Under the pieces are notes generated by a model that was given only the letters and a program-made list of their open reading frames with translations, searched no databases and was not told where the DNA came from. 64,000 bases of DNA from Bordetella genomosp. 2 (GTDB lineage Bacteria; Pseudomonadota; Gammaproteobacteria; Burkholderiales; Burkholderiaceae_B). Below are positions 52,273 through 60,830 of this stretch, piece by piece. The number at the start of each line of letters is the position of its first letter. Within the stretch, counting starts at the first letter, position 1. A program made the position numbers and the translations under genes. Location of the stretch: the NCBI RefSeq assembly GCF_002261345.1, contig NZ_NEVT01000002.1, positions 186,001-250,000 on the forward strand. Direction: 5' to 3'.

Positions 52273-53157
52273 TCAGGAAGCCACGAGCGCCGCCAGCCAG
52301 TCGCGGAACGCGCGCAACGCGCCGGATGACGGCCTGCCCGTAGGCCAGGCGAAGTAATAGGTGTAGTCGCCGCGGTCGAGCACCATGCCCAGCGGGGCCT
52401 CCAGCGTGCCGTCCGCCAGTTCTTTTTCGATGAGCGCTTTCTGGGCCATGGCCACGCCGTGGCCTTCGATGGCCGCCTGATAGGCAAGCAACGAGGTTTC
52501 GTACTTCATGCCCTGCCCGGGGTGCACGTGGCGCAGGCCCGCCGCGCGCAGCCACAGCCCCCAGTCGTCCGGGCGCGCCATGGAATGCAGCAGCGTCTGC
52601 GCCGCCAGTTGCTTCTTGTACTTCAGACGCATGGCCGGCGCCGCCACGGGAATGAGTTCGTTGCGTACCAGTCGCAATGTGCGCACGCCCGCCCAACGGC
52701 CTTCGCCCAGTTCGATGCCGGCATCGATGTCTTCGCGCTGGAAGTCGAGCGGGGCGAACGAAGTCGTGACCTGCACGTCGATATTCTTGTGCAGCTGGTG
52801 GAAGCCGGCCAGGCGCGGAATCAGCCAGCGAACCGCGAAGGTAGCCGGCGAGCGTATTCGCAGGGTATCGCGGCCCGAACTGCTGCGGGTTACCGCCTGC
52901 GTGGCTTCCCGCAAGGCGGCGAACAGGGGCATCAAGTCGGACAGGTAGCGCGCGCCGGCGGGAGTAAGCTCCAGCCGGCCGCGAACACGCGCGAACAACG
53001 CTGTTCCCAGATAACTTTCCAGCGCGCGGACTTGCCTGCTCACCGCCGCGGGGGTGACGCATAATTCGTCCGCAGCCTTCGAGATGCTGAGCAGCCGGCC
53101 CGTGGCCTCGAAGGCCCGGGCGGGATTCAGGGGGGGCAGGAGATCGCGGCGGGCCAT
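52273..53157 (-). CDS. LysR-family regulator (GcvA-like)
   Basis: 294 aa. The winged helix starts PPLNPARAFEATGRLLSISK with TPAAVSRQVRALESYLGTAL, the GcvA-type opening. The effector domain includes LRIRSPATFAVRWLIPRLAG. It lies upstream of the CaiB - hydratase - Bug group on the same strand, with a 146-bp gap that should hold that operon's promoter and the operator. Confidence 0.9.
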   Translation of the reverse strand: MARRDLLPPLNPARAFEATGRLLSISKAADELCVTPAAVSRQVRALESYLGTALFARVRGRLELTPAGARYLSDLMPLFAALREATQAVTRSSSGRDTLRIRSPATFAVRWLIPRLAGFHQLHKNIDVQVTTSFAPLDFQREDIDAGIELGEGRWAGVRTLRLVRNELIPVAAPAMRLKYKKQLAAQTLLHSMARPDDWGLWLRAAGLRHVHPGQGMKYETSLLAYQAAIEGHGVAMAQKALIEKELADGTLEAPLGMVLDRGDYTYYFAWPTGRPSSGALRAFRDWLAALVAS

Positions 53158-53213
53158 GGTCGGCAGAGCGGAACACGGAATGCGCCGCTACTATAACGCC
53201 AAAGCCCTTGGCC

Positions 53214-54593
53214 TCAGCTGTCCAGCCCGCCCATCAGCACGTACTTCACTTCGACGTATTCCTCGATGCCGTAGAAGCTGCCTTCGCGCCCGTAACCGGA
53301 TTGCTTGACGCCGCCGAACGGCACTGACGCCGTGCCGACCGACCCTGAATTCAGGATCACCATGCCCGCCTGGATATCCCGGGACATGCGGAATGCCCGC
53401 CCGACGTCCCGCGTATAAGCATAGGCCACCAGGCCGTATTCGGTATTGTTGGCTCTTTCGACCACCTCGTCCTCGCGGCCAAAGCGGTAGACAGGAAAGA
53501 CGGGCCCGAAAATCTCGGTACGGGCTATTGCCATTTCGTCATTCAGGCCGGTCAGGATAGTCGGCTCGTAGAACAGCCCGCCTTTGACATGGGGCTTGCC
53601 CCCCAGCAGTGCCGACGCACCCTGCCGCCGAGTGTCTTCCACCAGGCGCGCCACCTTGTCGAAGCCCGCCTGGTTAATGAGCGGGCCGACCACGAATTCC
53701 TGCTGCATTCCGCTGTCCACGCGTACCCGGGCGACTTTTTCGGCCAGGGCGGCAACGAAGCGATCATGTATGGCCTCTTGCACATAGATGCGGTTGGGCG
53801 AAATGCAAACTTGCCCCGAATTCCTGAGCTTGGCGGCCACCAGGCCCGCCACGGCCTGTTCCACGTCGGCATCGTCGAAGACGATGAACGGCGCGTTGCC
53901 GCCCAGTTCAAGCGTCATCTTCTTCAGCGCGCGCCCGCTGGCGGTCGCCAGCAGCTTGCCCACCGCAGTGGACCCGGTGAAGGAGATCTTGCGGATGCGG
54001 TCGTCCTGCGTAAACAGTTCGCCGATGGCCTGCGGGTTTCCGGTCACCATCTCGAATACGCCCTCGGGAATGCCCGCCTTGCGGGCGTACTCCAGCAGCT
54101 TGTATGCCGTCAGCGGCGTTTCCTCGGACGGCTTGATCACCATCGTGCAGCCCGCCGCCAGCGCCGTGGCCACCTTGCGAGTAATCATCATGAAAGGAAA
54201 GTTCCAGGGCGTGATGGCCGCGGTGGGGCCGGCCGGCTCTTTCATGACCAGGACAGCGGCATTGCCAGCGTGCGACGGAATGGTGTCGCCATACACCCGC
54301 TTGGCTTCTTCGGCATACCACTCGATGAAACCGAGCCCGTAGTCGATTTCACCCAGGGCTTCGGCGAGGCATTTGCCGTTTTCGTTGACCATGATTTCGG
54401 CGAAGGCTTGCCTGTCGGCGCTGACCAGTTCGAACCAGCGGCGCAGCATGTCGCCGCGTTCCTTGGCCAAGGTGCGCGACCAGGCGGGGAAGGCGGCGCA
54501 AGTCCGGTCTATGGCGGCCTTGACCTCGGCGACACTCATGTCGGGGGCTTGCCCGACGATGGACCCATCGGCGGGATTGATGACGTTGATCAT
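53214..54593 (-). CDS. NAD(P)-dependent aldehyde dehydrogenase, succinate-semialdehyde type
   Basis: 459 aa. Signatures are AITPWNFPFMMITRKVATAL, SFTGSTAVGKLL, the general-base motif MTLELGGNAPFIVFDDAD and the catalytic cysteine in NSGQVCISPNRIYVQ. The C-terminal PFGGVKQSGYGREG is also present. Closest in pattern to GabD, which oxidises succinate semialdehyde to succinate, but the substrate is not certain; the cysteine loop (QVCIS) differs slightly from the usual QTCVC. It is divergent from the AraC gene, probably its activator. Confidence 0.9.
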   Translation of the reverse strand: MINVINPADGSIVGQAPDMSVAEVKAAIDRTCAAFPAWSRTLAKERGDMLRRWFELVSADRQAFAEIMVNENGKCLAEALGEIDYGLGFIEWYAEEAKRVYGDTIPSHAGNAAVLVMKEPAGPTAAITPWNFPFMMITRKVATALAAGCTMVIKPSEETPLTAYKLLEYARKAGIPEGVFEMVTGNPQAIGELFTQDDRIRKISFTGSTAVGKLLATASGRALKKMTLELGGNAPFIVFDDADVEQAVAGLVAAKLRNSGQVCISPNRIYVQEAIHDRFVAALAEKVARVRVDSGMQQEFVVGPLINQAGFDKVARLVEDTRRQGASALLGGKPHVKGGLFYEPTILTGLNDEMAIARTEIFGPVFPVYRFGREDEVVERANNTEYGLVAYAYTRDVGRAFRMSRDIQAGMVILNSGSVGTASVPFGGVKQSGYGREGSFYGIEEYVEVKYVLMGGLDS

Positions 54594-54783
54594 GATGTTT
54601 GCGGTTCCAGTTGATTGCCACGTCGGGTCGAGCGAAATGCGGCGACCCGGTGCTTGAATAATAGTTATGGGTAAACTGGATATGAATGGCTTTCAATCTG
54701 CTATTCTTGCCTGATCCTATGAGCGTTGAAATTTCGACGCAACTCCAGAAAACTATCCGGCCTGGTCTACGGAGGGCCTGACG

Positions 54784-55746
54784 ATGACTGCAGCAGGCAA
54801 CGCCGCCTCACGCGGGGCGCGCACCCTGGACAGGCGCCTGGCGACCATGCTGGAACGCCTGGCGCCTTGCGAGGGATACAACCTGAGTGCCTTGCCCGAT
54901 GTCAGGTTCTTGCGCTCCAACCGTCCTTTGTCCGCCGTGCCGGTGCTTTACGACCCTGGCATCGTGTTCGTGTGCCAAGGCAGGAAGCGCGGGTACTTTG
55001 GCGACCAGGTCTACCTCTACGACGATCAGCACTATCTGGCGGTTTCGGTGCCGGTGCCGTTCACCATGGAAACCGACGCCAGCGCCCGGGAACCCCTGCT
55101 GGCGATCTACATGCATCTCGACTTGAAGCTGGCCGCGGACTTGATGTTGCAGATCGACCAGCACGGCGGGATAGAACCCGCGCAACCGCGCGGCCTGATG
55201 TCCACGCCAATGGACTCGCGGTTATGCGAATCCCTGGTGCGTTTCCTGGAAGCCATGAGCCGCCCGCTCGAATCCCGGATACTCGGCCCGGCGCTGGTTC
55301 GGGAGATCTATTTCCATGTGCTCACCGGAGAACAGGGCGCATCGATGCGGGCGGCGCTGGCCATGCATGGGCAGTTCGGCAAGATCGCCCGTGCGCTGCG
55401 CCGCATTCACGCATCGTTCAATGCCGATTTCAGCGTCGAGCAACTGGCGCGGGAGGCGGGAATGAGCGTGCCCACCTTCCATACGCACTTCAAGGCGGTA
55501 ACCGAGACTTCGCCCGTGCAGTACGTGAAGTCGATACGCTTGCACCAGGCCCGCCTGCATATGGTGCGCAATGGCATGACGGCCGCGGCGGCAAGCGCCG
55601 AAGTCGGCTACGACAGCCCCTCTCAGTTCAGCCGCGAGTTCAAGCGCCTGTTCGGGCGCAGCCCGGTCGAAGAAGTCAGGCGGATGAAGGCGGAATTCGC
55701 CGTTCCGCCGGCCCACGCGGCTTCCGTGTATGTGTCTTCACACTGA
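54784..55746 (+). CDS. AraC-family transcriptional regulator
   Basis: 320 aa. The N-terminal effector domain is of AraC_N type (GIVFVCQGRKRGYFGDQVYL, AVSVPVPFTMETDAS). The C-terminal double helix-turn-helix comprises FSVEQLAREAGMSVPTFHTH and AAASAEVGYDSPSQFSREFK with FGRSPVEEVRRM. Divergent from the aldehyde dehydrogenase gene across a 190-bp AT-rich gap, so it likely activates it. No link to the export operon behind it is evident. Confidence 0.92.
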   Translation: MTAAGNAASRGARTLDRRLATMLERLAPCEGYNLSALPDVRFLRSNRPLSAVPVLYDPGIVFVCQGRKRGYFGDQVYLYDDQHYLAVSVPVPFTMETDASAREPLLAIYMHLDLKLAADLMLQIDQHGGIEPAQPRGLMSTPMDSRLCESLVRFLEAMSRPLESRILGPALVREIYFHVLTGEQGASMRAALAMHGQFGKIARALRRIHASFNADFSVEQLAREAGMSVPTFHTHFKAVTETSPVQYVKSIRLHQARLHMVRNGMTAAAASAEVGYDSPSQFSREFKRLFGRSPVEEVRRMKAEFAVPPAHAASVYVSSH

Positions 55747-55768
55747 GAACACGGCCGCTGTTCGCCAT

Positions 55769-57040
55769 TCAGGGCGAGACGACGTCGCGCAATAACCCGC
55801 GGCCGGCCCCGCTGCTATCCATTGGCAAGGGCTTGCATTCCTTGATGCTCCCCACCCGGGGCGCGGCCGGCGGGCCGTCGCCGGCGACATTCCCGGCGAA
55901 TTCGCGGATCCGCGCCGCGAGTGCCGGCGTCGGCTTTTCATAACTGTAGCAATACGGCGGCTGCGGCACGCGTTCGGGACGGTAGTCCTGCAGCACCGGC
56001 ACGGCGTCGCCCAGGTACAGGTTGTCTTTCATGCGCAAGAAGGCCTTGTAGTCGCGCGTGTAGCCATGGCGGGCCTTGCGTTTTTCGTAGGCGCCGCGAT
56101 CGGACTCGCCGTTCTCCAGCGCAGTCCGCCCGGGCGCAACAGGTATATAGCGGCAGTAGTTCACGTTGATGCCTTCCACCGTGGGGAAGAATTCGGGTTC
56201 CACGCATTTGCGCTGCGCATCGTTGCTGAATATGTTGCCCTCGACCCGGGCCCGGGCTTCCAGGCTGAAGCTCATGCCGTAGAAATCCCAGTTCTCCAGC
56301 AGGTTGTTGAACAGGTGGAAGTTGCCGAACTGGGCCCTCGGGTTGCGCTGCACGGTATTGAAGAAGTAATTGTGGTGCAGCGTCACCCGGGCGATGGAAT
56401 CGCGATCGTAGTTCTTGAACAGGTCTTTCGAGGTGATGTTGTTCAGTAACATCACCTTGTTGGAGTCATGGAACTTCGTCCATGAGATGGTCACGTCGGT
56501 AGCGCCGTTCTTCACGTTGAGCAGGCGGTCGGACATGCGCGCCAGGTCGAGGTGGTTCACCCAGACGTCGCGGCTGCCATTGGCGATATTCACTGCCTGG
56601 GTGAGCCTGTTCAGGCGCCCGTCGATGGTGAGATGCGTGAGTATGACGTTGTTGCTGCCGTACACGCCCAGGCCATCGTCGATCAAGGTGACTTTCCTGC
56701 CGCGTCCGTCGATCGTCGTATTCGACGGCACGCGCAACTGCGAGTCCAGGACGATGGTCATGTCGGACGCGAAGCGGATCCAGGCCGGTTCTTTCCTGGC
56801 CTGCTGCAGGGCGGCGCGCAGCGTCCCGGGGCCGGCATTCCGGTCGGAGGTCACCTCGATGAACCTGCCGCCCAGCCCGCCGGTGGCCCTGGCGCCGTAG
56901 CCTTCGCGTTGCAGCAACAGAGAAGAGATGAACGAGCAGCTTTCAACCGGGCTCCGGCACGATTCATTCGCCGCGGCGGCGCAGCCGTACAGCATGGCCA
57001 CGGCGAGCAGCCAGCGCATCAGGGTCGTTCCCGGTGTCAT
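55769..57040 (-). CDS. Secreted pectate-lyase-like (PL1) parallel beta-helix protein
   Basis: 423 aa with signal peptide (hydrophobic LMRWLLAVAMLYGCAAA). The PL1 beta-helix is clear: AGPGTLRAALQQ, NTTIDGRGRKVTLIDDGLGV, NVILTHLTID and DVWVNHLDLARMSDRLLNVK, with DVTISWTKFHDSNKVML following. The catalytic arginine segment reads QRNPRAQFGNFHLFNN. The first Arg and Pro are kept, but the second Arg of the usual RxPxxR pattern is Gln. Cysteines near the start and end could form disulfides. It is the last gene of the polysaccharide export operon, so it probably trims or degrades that polysaccharide in the periplasm, much as AlgL does for alginate (inference). Confidence 0.85.
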   Translation of the reverse strand: MTPGTTLMRWLLAVAMLYGCAAAANESCRSPVESCSFISSLLLQREGYGARATGGLGGRFIEVTSDRNAGPGTLRAALQQARKEPAWIRFASDMTIVLDSQLRVPSNTTIDGRGRKVTLIDDGLGVYGSNNVILTHLTIDGRLNRLTQAVNIANGSRDVWVNHLDLARMSDRLLNVKNGATDVTISWTKFHDSNKVMLLNNITSKDLFKNYDRDSIARVTLHHNYFFNTVQRNPRAQFGNFHLFNNLLENWDFYGMSFSLEARARVEGNIFSNDAQRKCVEPEFFPTVEGINVNYCRYIPVAPGRTALENGESDRGAYEKRKARHGYTRDYKAFLRMKDNLYLGDAVPVLQDYRPERVPQPPYCYSYEKPTPALAARIREFAGNVAGDGPPAAPRVGSIKECKPLPMDSSGAGRGLLRDVVSP

Positions 57041-57053
57041 CGAGGCTTGCTCC

Positions 57054-58958
57054 TCATTGCCGCGCGGACCGGTCCGCGGATGCTACGTGGCGCCAGATTC
57101 CCCCGCTCAGGCGCAGGTTCTCCGGCGGCCCCGCCAGATGCTGCCTGAGCCGCTCGAAGTAGGCTTTCTGCCATCGCTGCGAGTACGCCTCGGCACCCTC
57201 GCCGGGTTCCACGGCGGGCAGCATTTCCAGGGTGTAGGCCACTTGGCCGTTCTCCCAGCGGGGGGCGTAGAAGACCGAGGGCACGCCATGCCGGTGGGCC
57301 AGGTGGGAGGCAAAGCTGGAGTACGTCACCTGTTGCCCTGCGAAGTCGGTGCGCGGCGCGGCCGGGTTCGCCGCGCCGTCTATCGCCAGGCACAGCACAT
57401 AGCCCGATCCGAGCGCGCGCATGCAGGCCTTGGCGACCTGCGCTTCGGTCTGGTCGGCGGTCGAGATGAGGGCTGCGGAATAACTGCTCTGCGCGACGCT
57501 GGGCGCCGTCGCCAGCCAGCGAGAGGGAATGCCCAGCAGTTCCAGGGCCATCAGCCCGGCGTACATCGGACCGACGTGCGCGGTGGCGACGACCACGCCC
57601 CGGCCGGCCGCCAGCAGCGGCGCGAAAAAGCGCTCGGCCGTATCGAGCTCGCCCAGCAGATGCATGGCCTCTTCGGCGCTGTCTTCGCGACATTCGAGCC
57701 AATCGAGCAAAAGATGATCCACCAGGTGGCCCCAGCGCGCCCGGCGCTCCCATTGGGCGCGATCGGCGGCGGGGTCGCCGCGCAGCGACCAGGCCCAGTC
57801 GAGCCGGGGTTGCGGTATGGGCGCCGTATCCAGCCGCGCCTCCAGCTCGGCCATGGCCTCCTGGAACGTGCCCGGGAGTTGGGCGCCGCGTTGCGCGACG
57901 TGTTGTTCGAACAGCGTTTCGGCCGCCTGCTTGCGGCCCGCCTGGGATAGCGCGCCGATGGCGGCGCGCTGCCAGATCAGTTTCCCGGGGGACTGCGCGA
58001 CCAGCTTCATCAACTGATCGGCGGCCTCGTCATATTGCTGGGTATAGCGCAGCGCCCGGGCATAGAGGCCGCGCGTCTGCTCCAGCTCGGGCGCCAGGTC
58101 GACGGCCTGCTTGAGGGGCGCCACCGACTCCTTGTAGCGCCCGGCCCGCAACAGCGTTTCACCGTAGAGCGACAGCAGCCGCACATCTTGCGGCGATGCC
58201 TGCAACCCTGCTGCGAAATGCGCCAGGGCGTGTGTCTTGCGATCTTCCTCGCCGGCGCGCCGGAGGTGGGCCATTCCCAGGGACGTGCGCAAGGCCGGGC
58301 AGTCGCGCCCGGCGTCCAGCGCGGCATTGCCGAGCTGGATCGAGGCTTCGATTCGGCCATCCTCGAGCAAGGCGCGCACGGCCATCGTGGCCGCGCGTTC
58401 GTTGGGCAGCTGGTCGGCGTGCAAGTCCGCCGCGATGTCCGCCGCCTCGGCCGCGTCGCCGTTGCGCACGAAGGCCAGCATCCAAGCGTGCGCCTGGTCG
58501 GGATGGCGCTTTGCCATGCCGACGGTCGCGCGGGCTATTCCGGCGGCGTCGGCCACGCGGCCGGCTTGCACGCGCAACTGGATCCGCGCCGCGTGCAGGT
58601 CGGCCGCATCGGGGGCGAGGCGGGCGGCCGCGTCCGCCTCGGCGATGGCGCGTTCCCATTGCTCGGTACGACCGAACAGGCTTGCCAGCAGGCGCCGCTC
58701 GTCGGCGCGCAAGGGATAGGCCTTGACGAGTATTTCGAGCGCGGCGATTGCCGGGGCGAGCCGGCCAGCCCGCACCAGCGGTGCGACCAGCAAGCGGCGA
58801 ACGTCGCGCCAGCCGTCGCGTGCCTGCGCCAGTACAGGTTCGAGCGCGGCCATCCCGTCCGCCGGATCCTCCGCGGCAAGGATCGCCTGGATGACTGCGC
58901 GCAACCGGGCGGTGGCGTCGGCCGCGGCAGCACGGGCCGGGACTGCCGTATCAACCAT
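57054..58958 (-). CDS. TPR protein with C-terminal LpxL/HtrB-like acyltransferase domain
   Basis: 634 aa, cytoplasmic or membrane-associated. Residues about 1-400 are helical TPR-type repeats (AIAALEILVKAYPLRADERR; LLSLYGETLLRAGRYKESVA; YDEAADQLMKLVAQSPGKL). Residues about 450-620 resemble lysophospholipid acyltransferases of the LpxL group (GRGVVVATAHVGPMYAGLMA; GYVLCLAIDGAANPA; HRHGVPSVFYAPRW). The usual H-x4-D/E catalytic pair is HVGPMY here, so the acidic residue is missing and activity is doubtful. Its start overlaps the kpsE stop by eight bases. A role in lipid anchoring or length control of the exported polymer is possible. Confidence 0.75.
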   Translation of the reverse strand: MVDTAVPARAAAADATARLRAVIQAILAAEDPADGMAALEPVLAQARDGWRDVRRLLVAPLVRAGRLAPAIAALEILVKAYPLRADERRLLASLFGRTEQWERAIAEADAAARLAPDAADLHAARIQLRVQAGRVADAAGIARATVGMAKRHPDQAHAWMLAFVRNGDAAEAADIAADLHADQLPNERAATMAVRALLEDGRIEASIQLGNAALDAGRDCPALRTSLGMAHLRRAGEEDRKTHALAHFAAGLQASPQDVRLLSLYGETLLRAGRYKESVAPLKQAVDLAPELEQTRGLYARALRYTQQYDEAADQLMKLVAQSPGKLIWQRAAIGALSQAGRKQAAETLFEQHVAQRGAQLPGTFQEAMAELEARLDTAPIPQPRLDWAWSLRGDPAADRAQWERRARWGHLVDHLLLDWLECREDSAEEAMHLLGELDTAERFFAPLLAAGRGVVVATAHVGPMYAGLMALELLGIPSRWLATAPSVAQSSYSAALISTADQTEAQVAKACMRALGSGYVLCLAIDGAANPAAPRTDFAGQQVTYSSFASHLAHRHGVPSVFYAPRWENGQVAYTLEMLPAVEPGEGAEAYSQRWQKAYFERLRQHLAGPPENLRLSGGIWRHVASADRSARQ

Positions 58959-60243
58959 GACGCAGCCCCCTGAACAACGCCATGATCGCGCGGAGGATGA
59001 ACATGAGCACGAAGCCCAGCGCCAATGCCTGCAGCAGCAGGATCCCGGTGCGCGGGCTGCTGGGCTGGTCCGTCGGCACCGGCTGCGCGATGATGGACAG
59101 ATAGCGCTGCAGGCGCAGGGCATCGGTCACGGCCTGCTGGTGCGACTGCTGCGCCAGCGTAAGGTTCGAGTCCGCGAAGGCCTGGGCATTGCGCAGCGCC
59201 TCGTACGATTTCAGCTGTTTCGCTTCCGTATTGCCTTCGCCGCTCAGGCGGTGGCGCAATGCCGCCAGCCGTTTTTTCAGGGCCGCGACCTGCAGTTCCG
59301 CGGGCCTGAGCATGAAATGGTCTTTGTTGCCCAGGGCGCGGATCTTGTCGAGGTTGATCTGCGCGGTGCTGAGCTCGGCTTCGAGCTGGCTGGACAGGTT
59401 CAGCAGCATCGCAACGGTGGCGGTCGGGTCGATGTTGCCGTGTGTGGTGCGCCACGCCGTCAGGGCTTCCCGGGCGGCGAGCGCCTTCTGTTCGGCGAGT
59501 CTGACCGAGGCCTCGCTCACCTTGAGCTTGTCGGCCACGCCCTTCTTGTTCATGGAGCTGACAAAATCCTCGGCCAGGCTGATGAGCGCCTTGGAAAGGA
59601 CTGCGGCGTCTTCCGGCGAGTACGCGCTGACGCGCAGCACGTCGATCTGCTCCAACGGATTGAACGACACGTGCACGGACGCGCGATACGCGCGGTAGAG
59701 CTCGTCCTCGCTCGAGTCTTCGGAAAGATGGTTGAGCGGGTCCAGGCCAGGCCGGACCAGGAAGCGGCGCAGGCCGACTTTCTGGTCGAGCTGCTGCATG
59801 CAGTCGCGCGACTTGAGGAAATCGTTCACCGCCCAGCCGTCCACGAAGCCGCCCAGCATGCCGCCCGAGCTTCCGGTGGTCAGCAGGCTGGCGGCCCCGC
59901 CCATGGCGGACTGCTGGCCGGACCCGGACTGCACGAAGAACCGCGACTCGGCTTCATAGCGCGGCGTCGCGATGAAGAGCGCATAGACCAGGGCGATCGC
60001 GACGGGCGTCACGACGATGAAGGCGTTGATCCAGCGGTGGCGACGGCGTTCGCGCACGGCCGAGCGCCGCTCCCGGCGGCGGCGCTCGATCTCGGAGCCT
60101 CCCTCAGAGGCCGAGCTGCCCGTCGTCGAAGCTGCCGAAGACATCGTCGCCTGGGCTGCCGGATTCACTCCTTGGTCGTCTCGGGGGGAACCTGCGGATG
60201 CACTGGTCGAGGTCGTCCTCGATGCGGAGCGCGCTTCGTTCAT
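58951..60243 (-). CDS. kpsE: KpsE/BexC/CtrB-type capsule export inner-membrane protein
   Basis: 430 aa polysaccharide co-polymerase (PCP-3). One membrane helix lies near 71-92 (WINAFIVVTPVAIALVYALF) and a second near 400-424, flanking a long periplasmic coiled-coil domain (EQIDVLRVSAYSPEDAAVLS; QHQ-rich helices). It spans the periplasm to connect the ABC exporter with Wza. The first ~70 residues form an unusual Ser/Thr- then Arg-rich cytoplasmic tail. With the start at 60243 the gene overlaps kpsT by 140 bp; an ATG at 60144 would cut this to 41 bp. AAAGG favours the first. Confidence 0.88.
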   Translation of the reverse strand: MNEARSASRTTSTSASAGSPRDDQGVNPAAQATMSSAASTTGSSASEGGSEIERRRRERRSAVRERRRHRWINAFIVVTPVAIALVYALFIATPRYEAESRFFVQSGSGQQSAMGGAASLLTTGSSGGMLGGFVDGWAVNDFLKSRDCMQQLDQKVGLRRFLVRPGLDPLNHLSEDSSEDELYRAYRASVHVSFNPLEQIDVLRVSAYSPEDAAVLSKALISLAEDFVSSMNKKGVADKLKVSEASVRLAEQKALAAREALTAWRTTHGNIDPTATVAMLLNLSSQLEAELSTAQINLDKIRALGNKDHFMLRPAELQVAALKKRLAALRHRLSGEGNTEAKQLKSYEALRNAQAFADSNLTLAQQSHQQAVTDALRLQRYLSIIAQPVPTDQPSSPRTGILLLQALALGFVLMFILRAIMALFRGLRHG

Positions 60244-60820
60244 AAATTAGGCCTTTGAAGCAATAGTCCGCCATCTGGTTCTGGCGGTAACTAGAAAAAA
60301 TGAGTGTCCGGCCAACCAGCCGCTCTTCGAACAGCGCCAGCCACAGACGGGTGAAGCGGCAGGGTTCGAAGGGGATGGAACCTTCGATCACGTAGACGTC
60401 GAAGGCCGGCGCCAGCGCCAGGGCGAACGAGAATTCCTGCCGCACATAGAGCGGCCAATGTTCCATGGGCCGGGCCAGGCTCTGGGGCTCGCTGACCAGG
60501 TCGGCGACCAGTTCGTATGTGGCATCGGCGTCGATCTCGTACATCTCGCTCACGAACTCGATCATGCTGCGGCCGGTCGCCTTGCCGCGGATGAATCCTT
60601 GCCGGCCTATCGCCCAGGACACGTTGCCGTCATGCTTGACGAAGCCCTGGCGCGGCGGGCGCAGGTTGCACAGCAGGTCGATGATCTGGCGGTGCATCTC
60701 GGGCGCGTGCGACAACAAGGCATAGCGCCCGACGGGAATATCGAGATCGGCATTCGCAAGCAGCGACTGCCGGTCGCCGAAGGCATAGGGTTCGTCGGTT
60801 ACGCCGTTGAGGTGGATCAT
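60104..60820 (-). CDS. KpsT/BexA-like ABC subunit with degenerate ATPase motifs
   Basis: 238 aa, colinear with KpsT. Family landmarks are kept: IHLNGVTDEPYAFGD at the start, NVSWAIGRQGF where KpsT has ISWPVG, TGRSMIEFVSEMY, and EFSFALALAPAFDVYVIEG. The motifs themselves are lost. Walker A is replaced by SHAPEMHRQ, the SSGM signature by PLYVR, the Walker B acid pair by VIEG, and the switch histidine by SSYR. The frame is fully open, so this is not obviously a decaying gene. It may be a structural partner that needs another ATPase, or an export regulator. It lies ten bases after kpsM. The C-terminal 47 codons overlap kpsE. Confidence 0.82.
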   Translation of the reverse strand: MIHLNGVTDEPYAFGDRQSLLANADLDIPVGRYALLSHAPEMHRQIIDLLCNLRPPRQGFVKHDGNVSWAIGRQGFIRGKATGRSMIEFVSEMYEIDADATYELVADLVSEPQSLARPMEHWPLYVRQEFSFALALAPAFDVYVIEGSIPFEPCRFTRLWLALFEERLVGRTLIFSSYRQNQMADYCFKGLIYERSALRIEDDLDQCIRRFPPRRPRSESGSPGDDVFGSFDDGQLGL

Positions 60821-60830
60821 TCTTGGGTGC

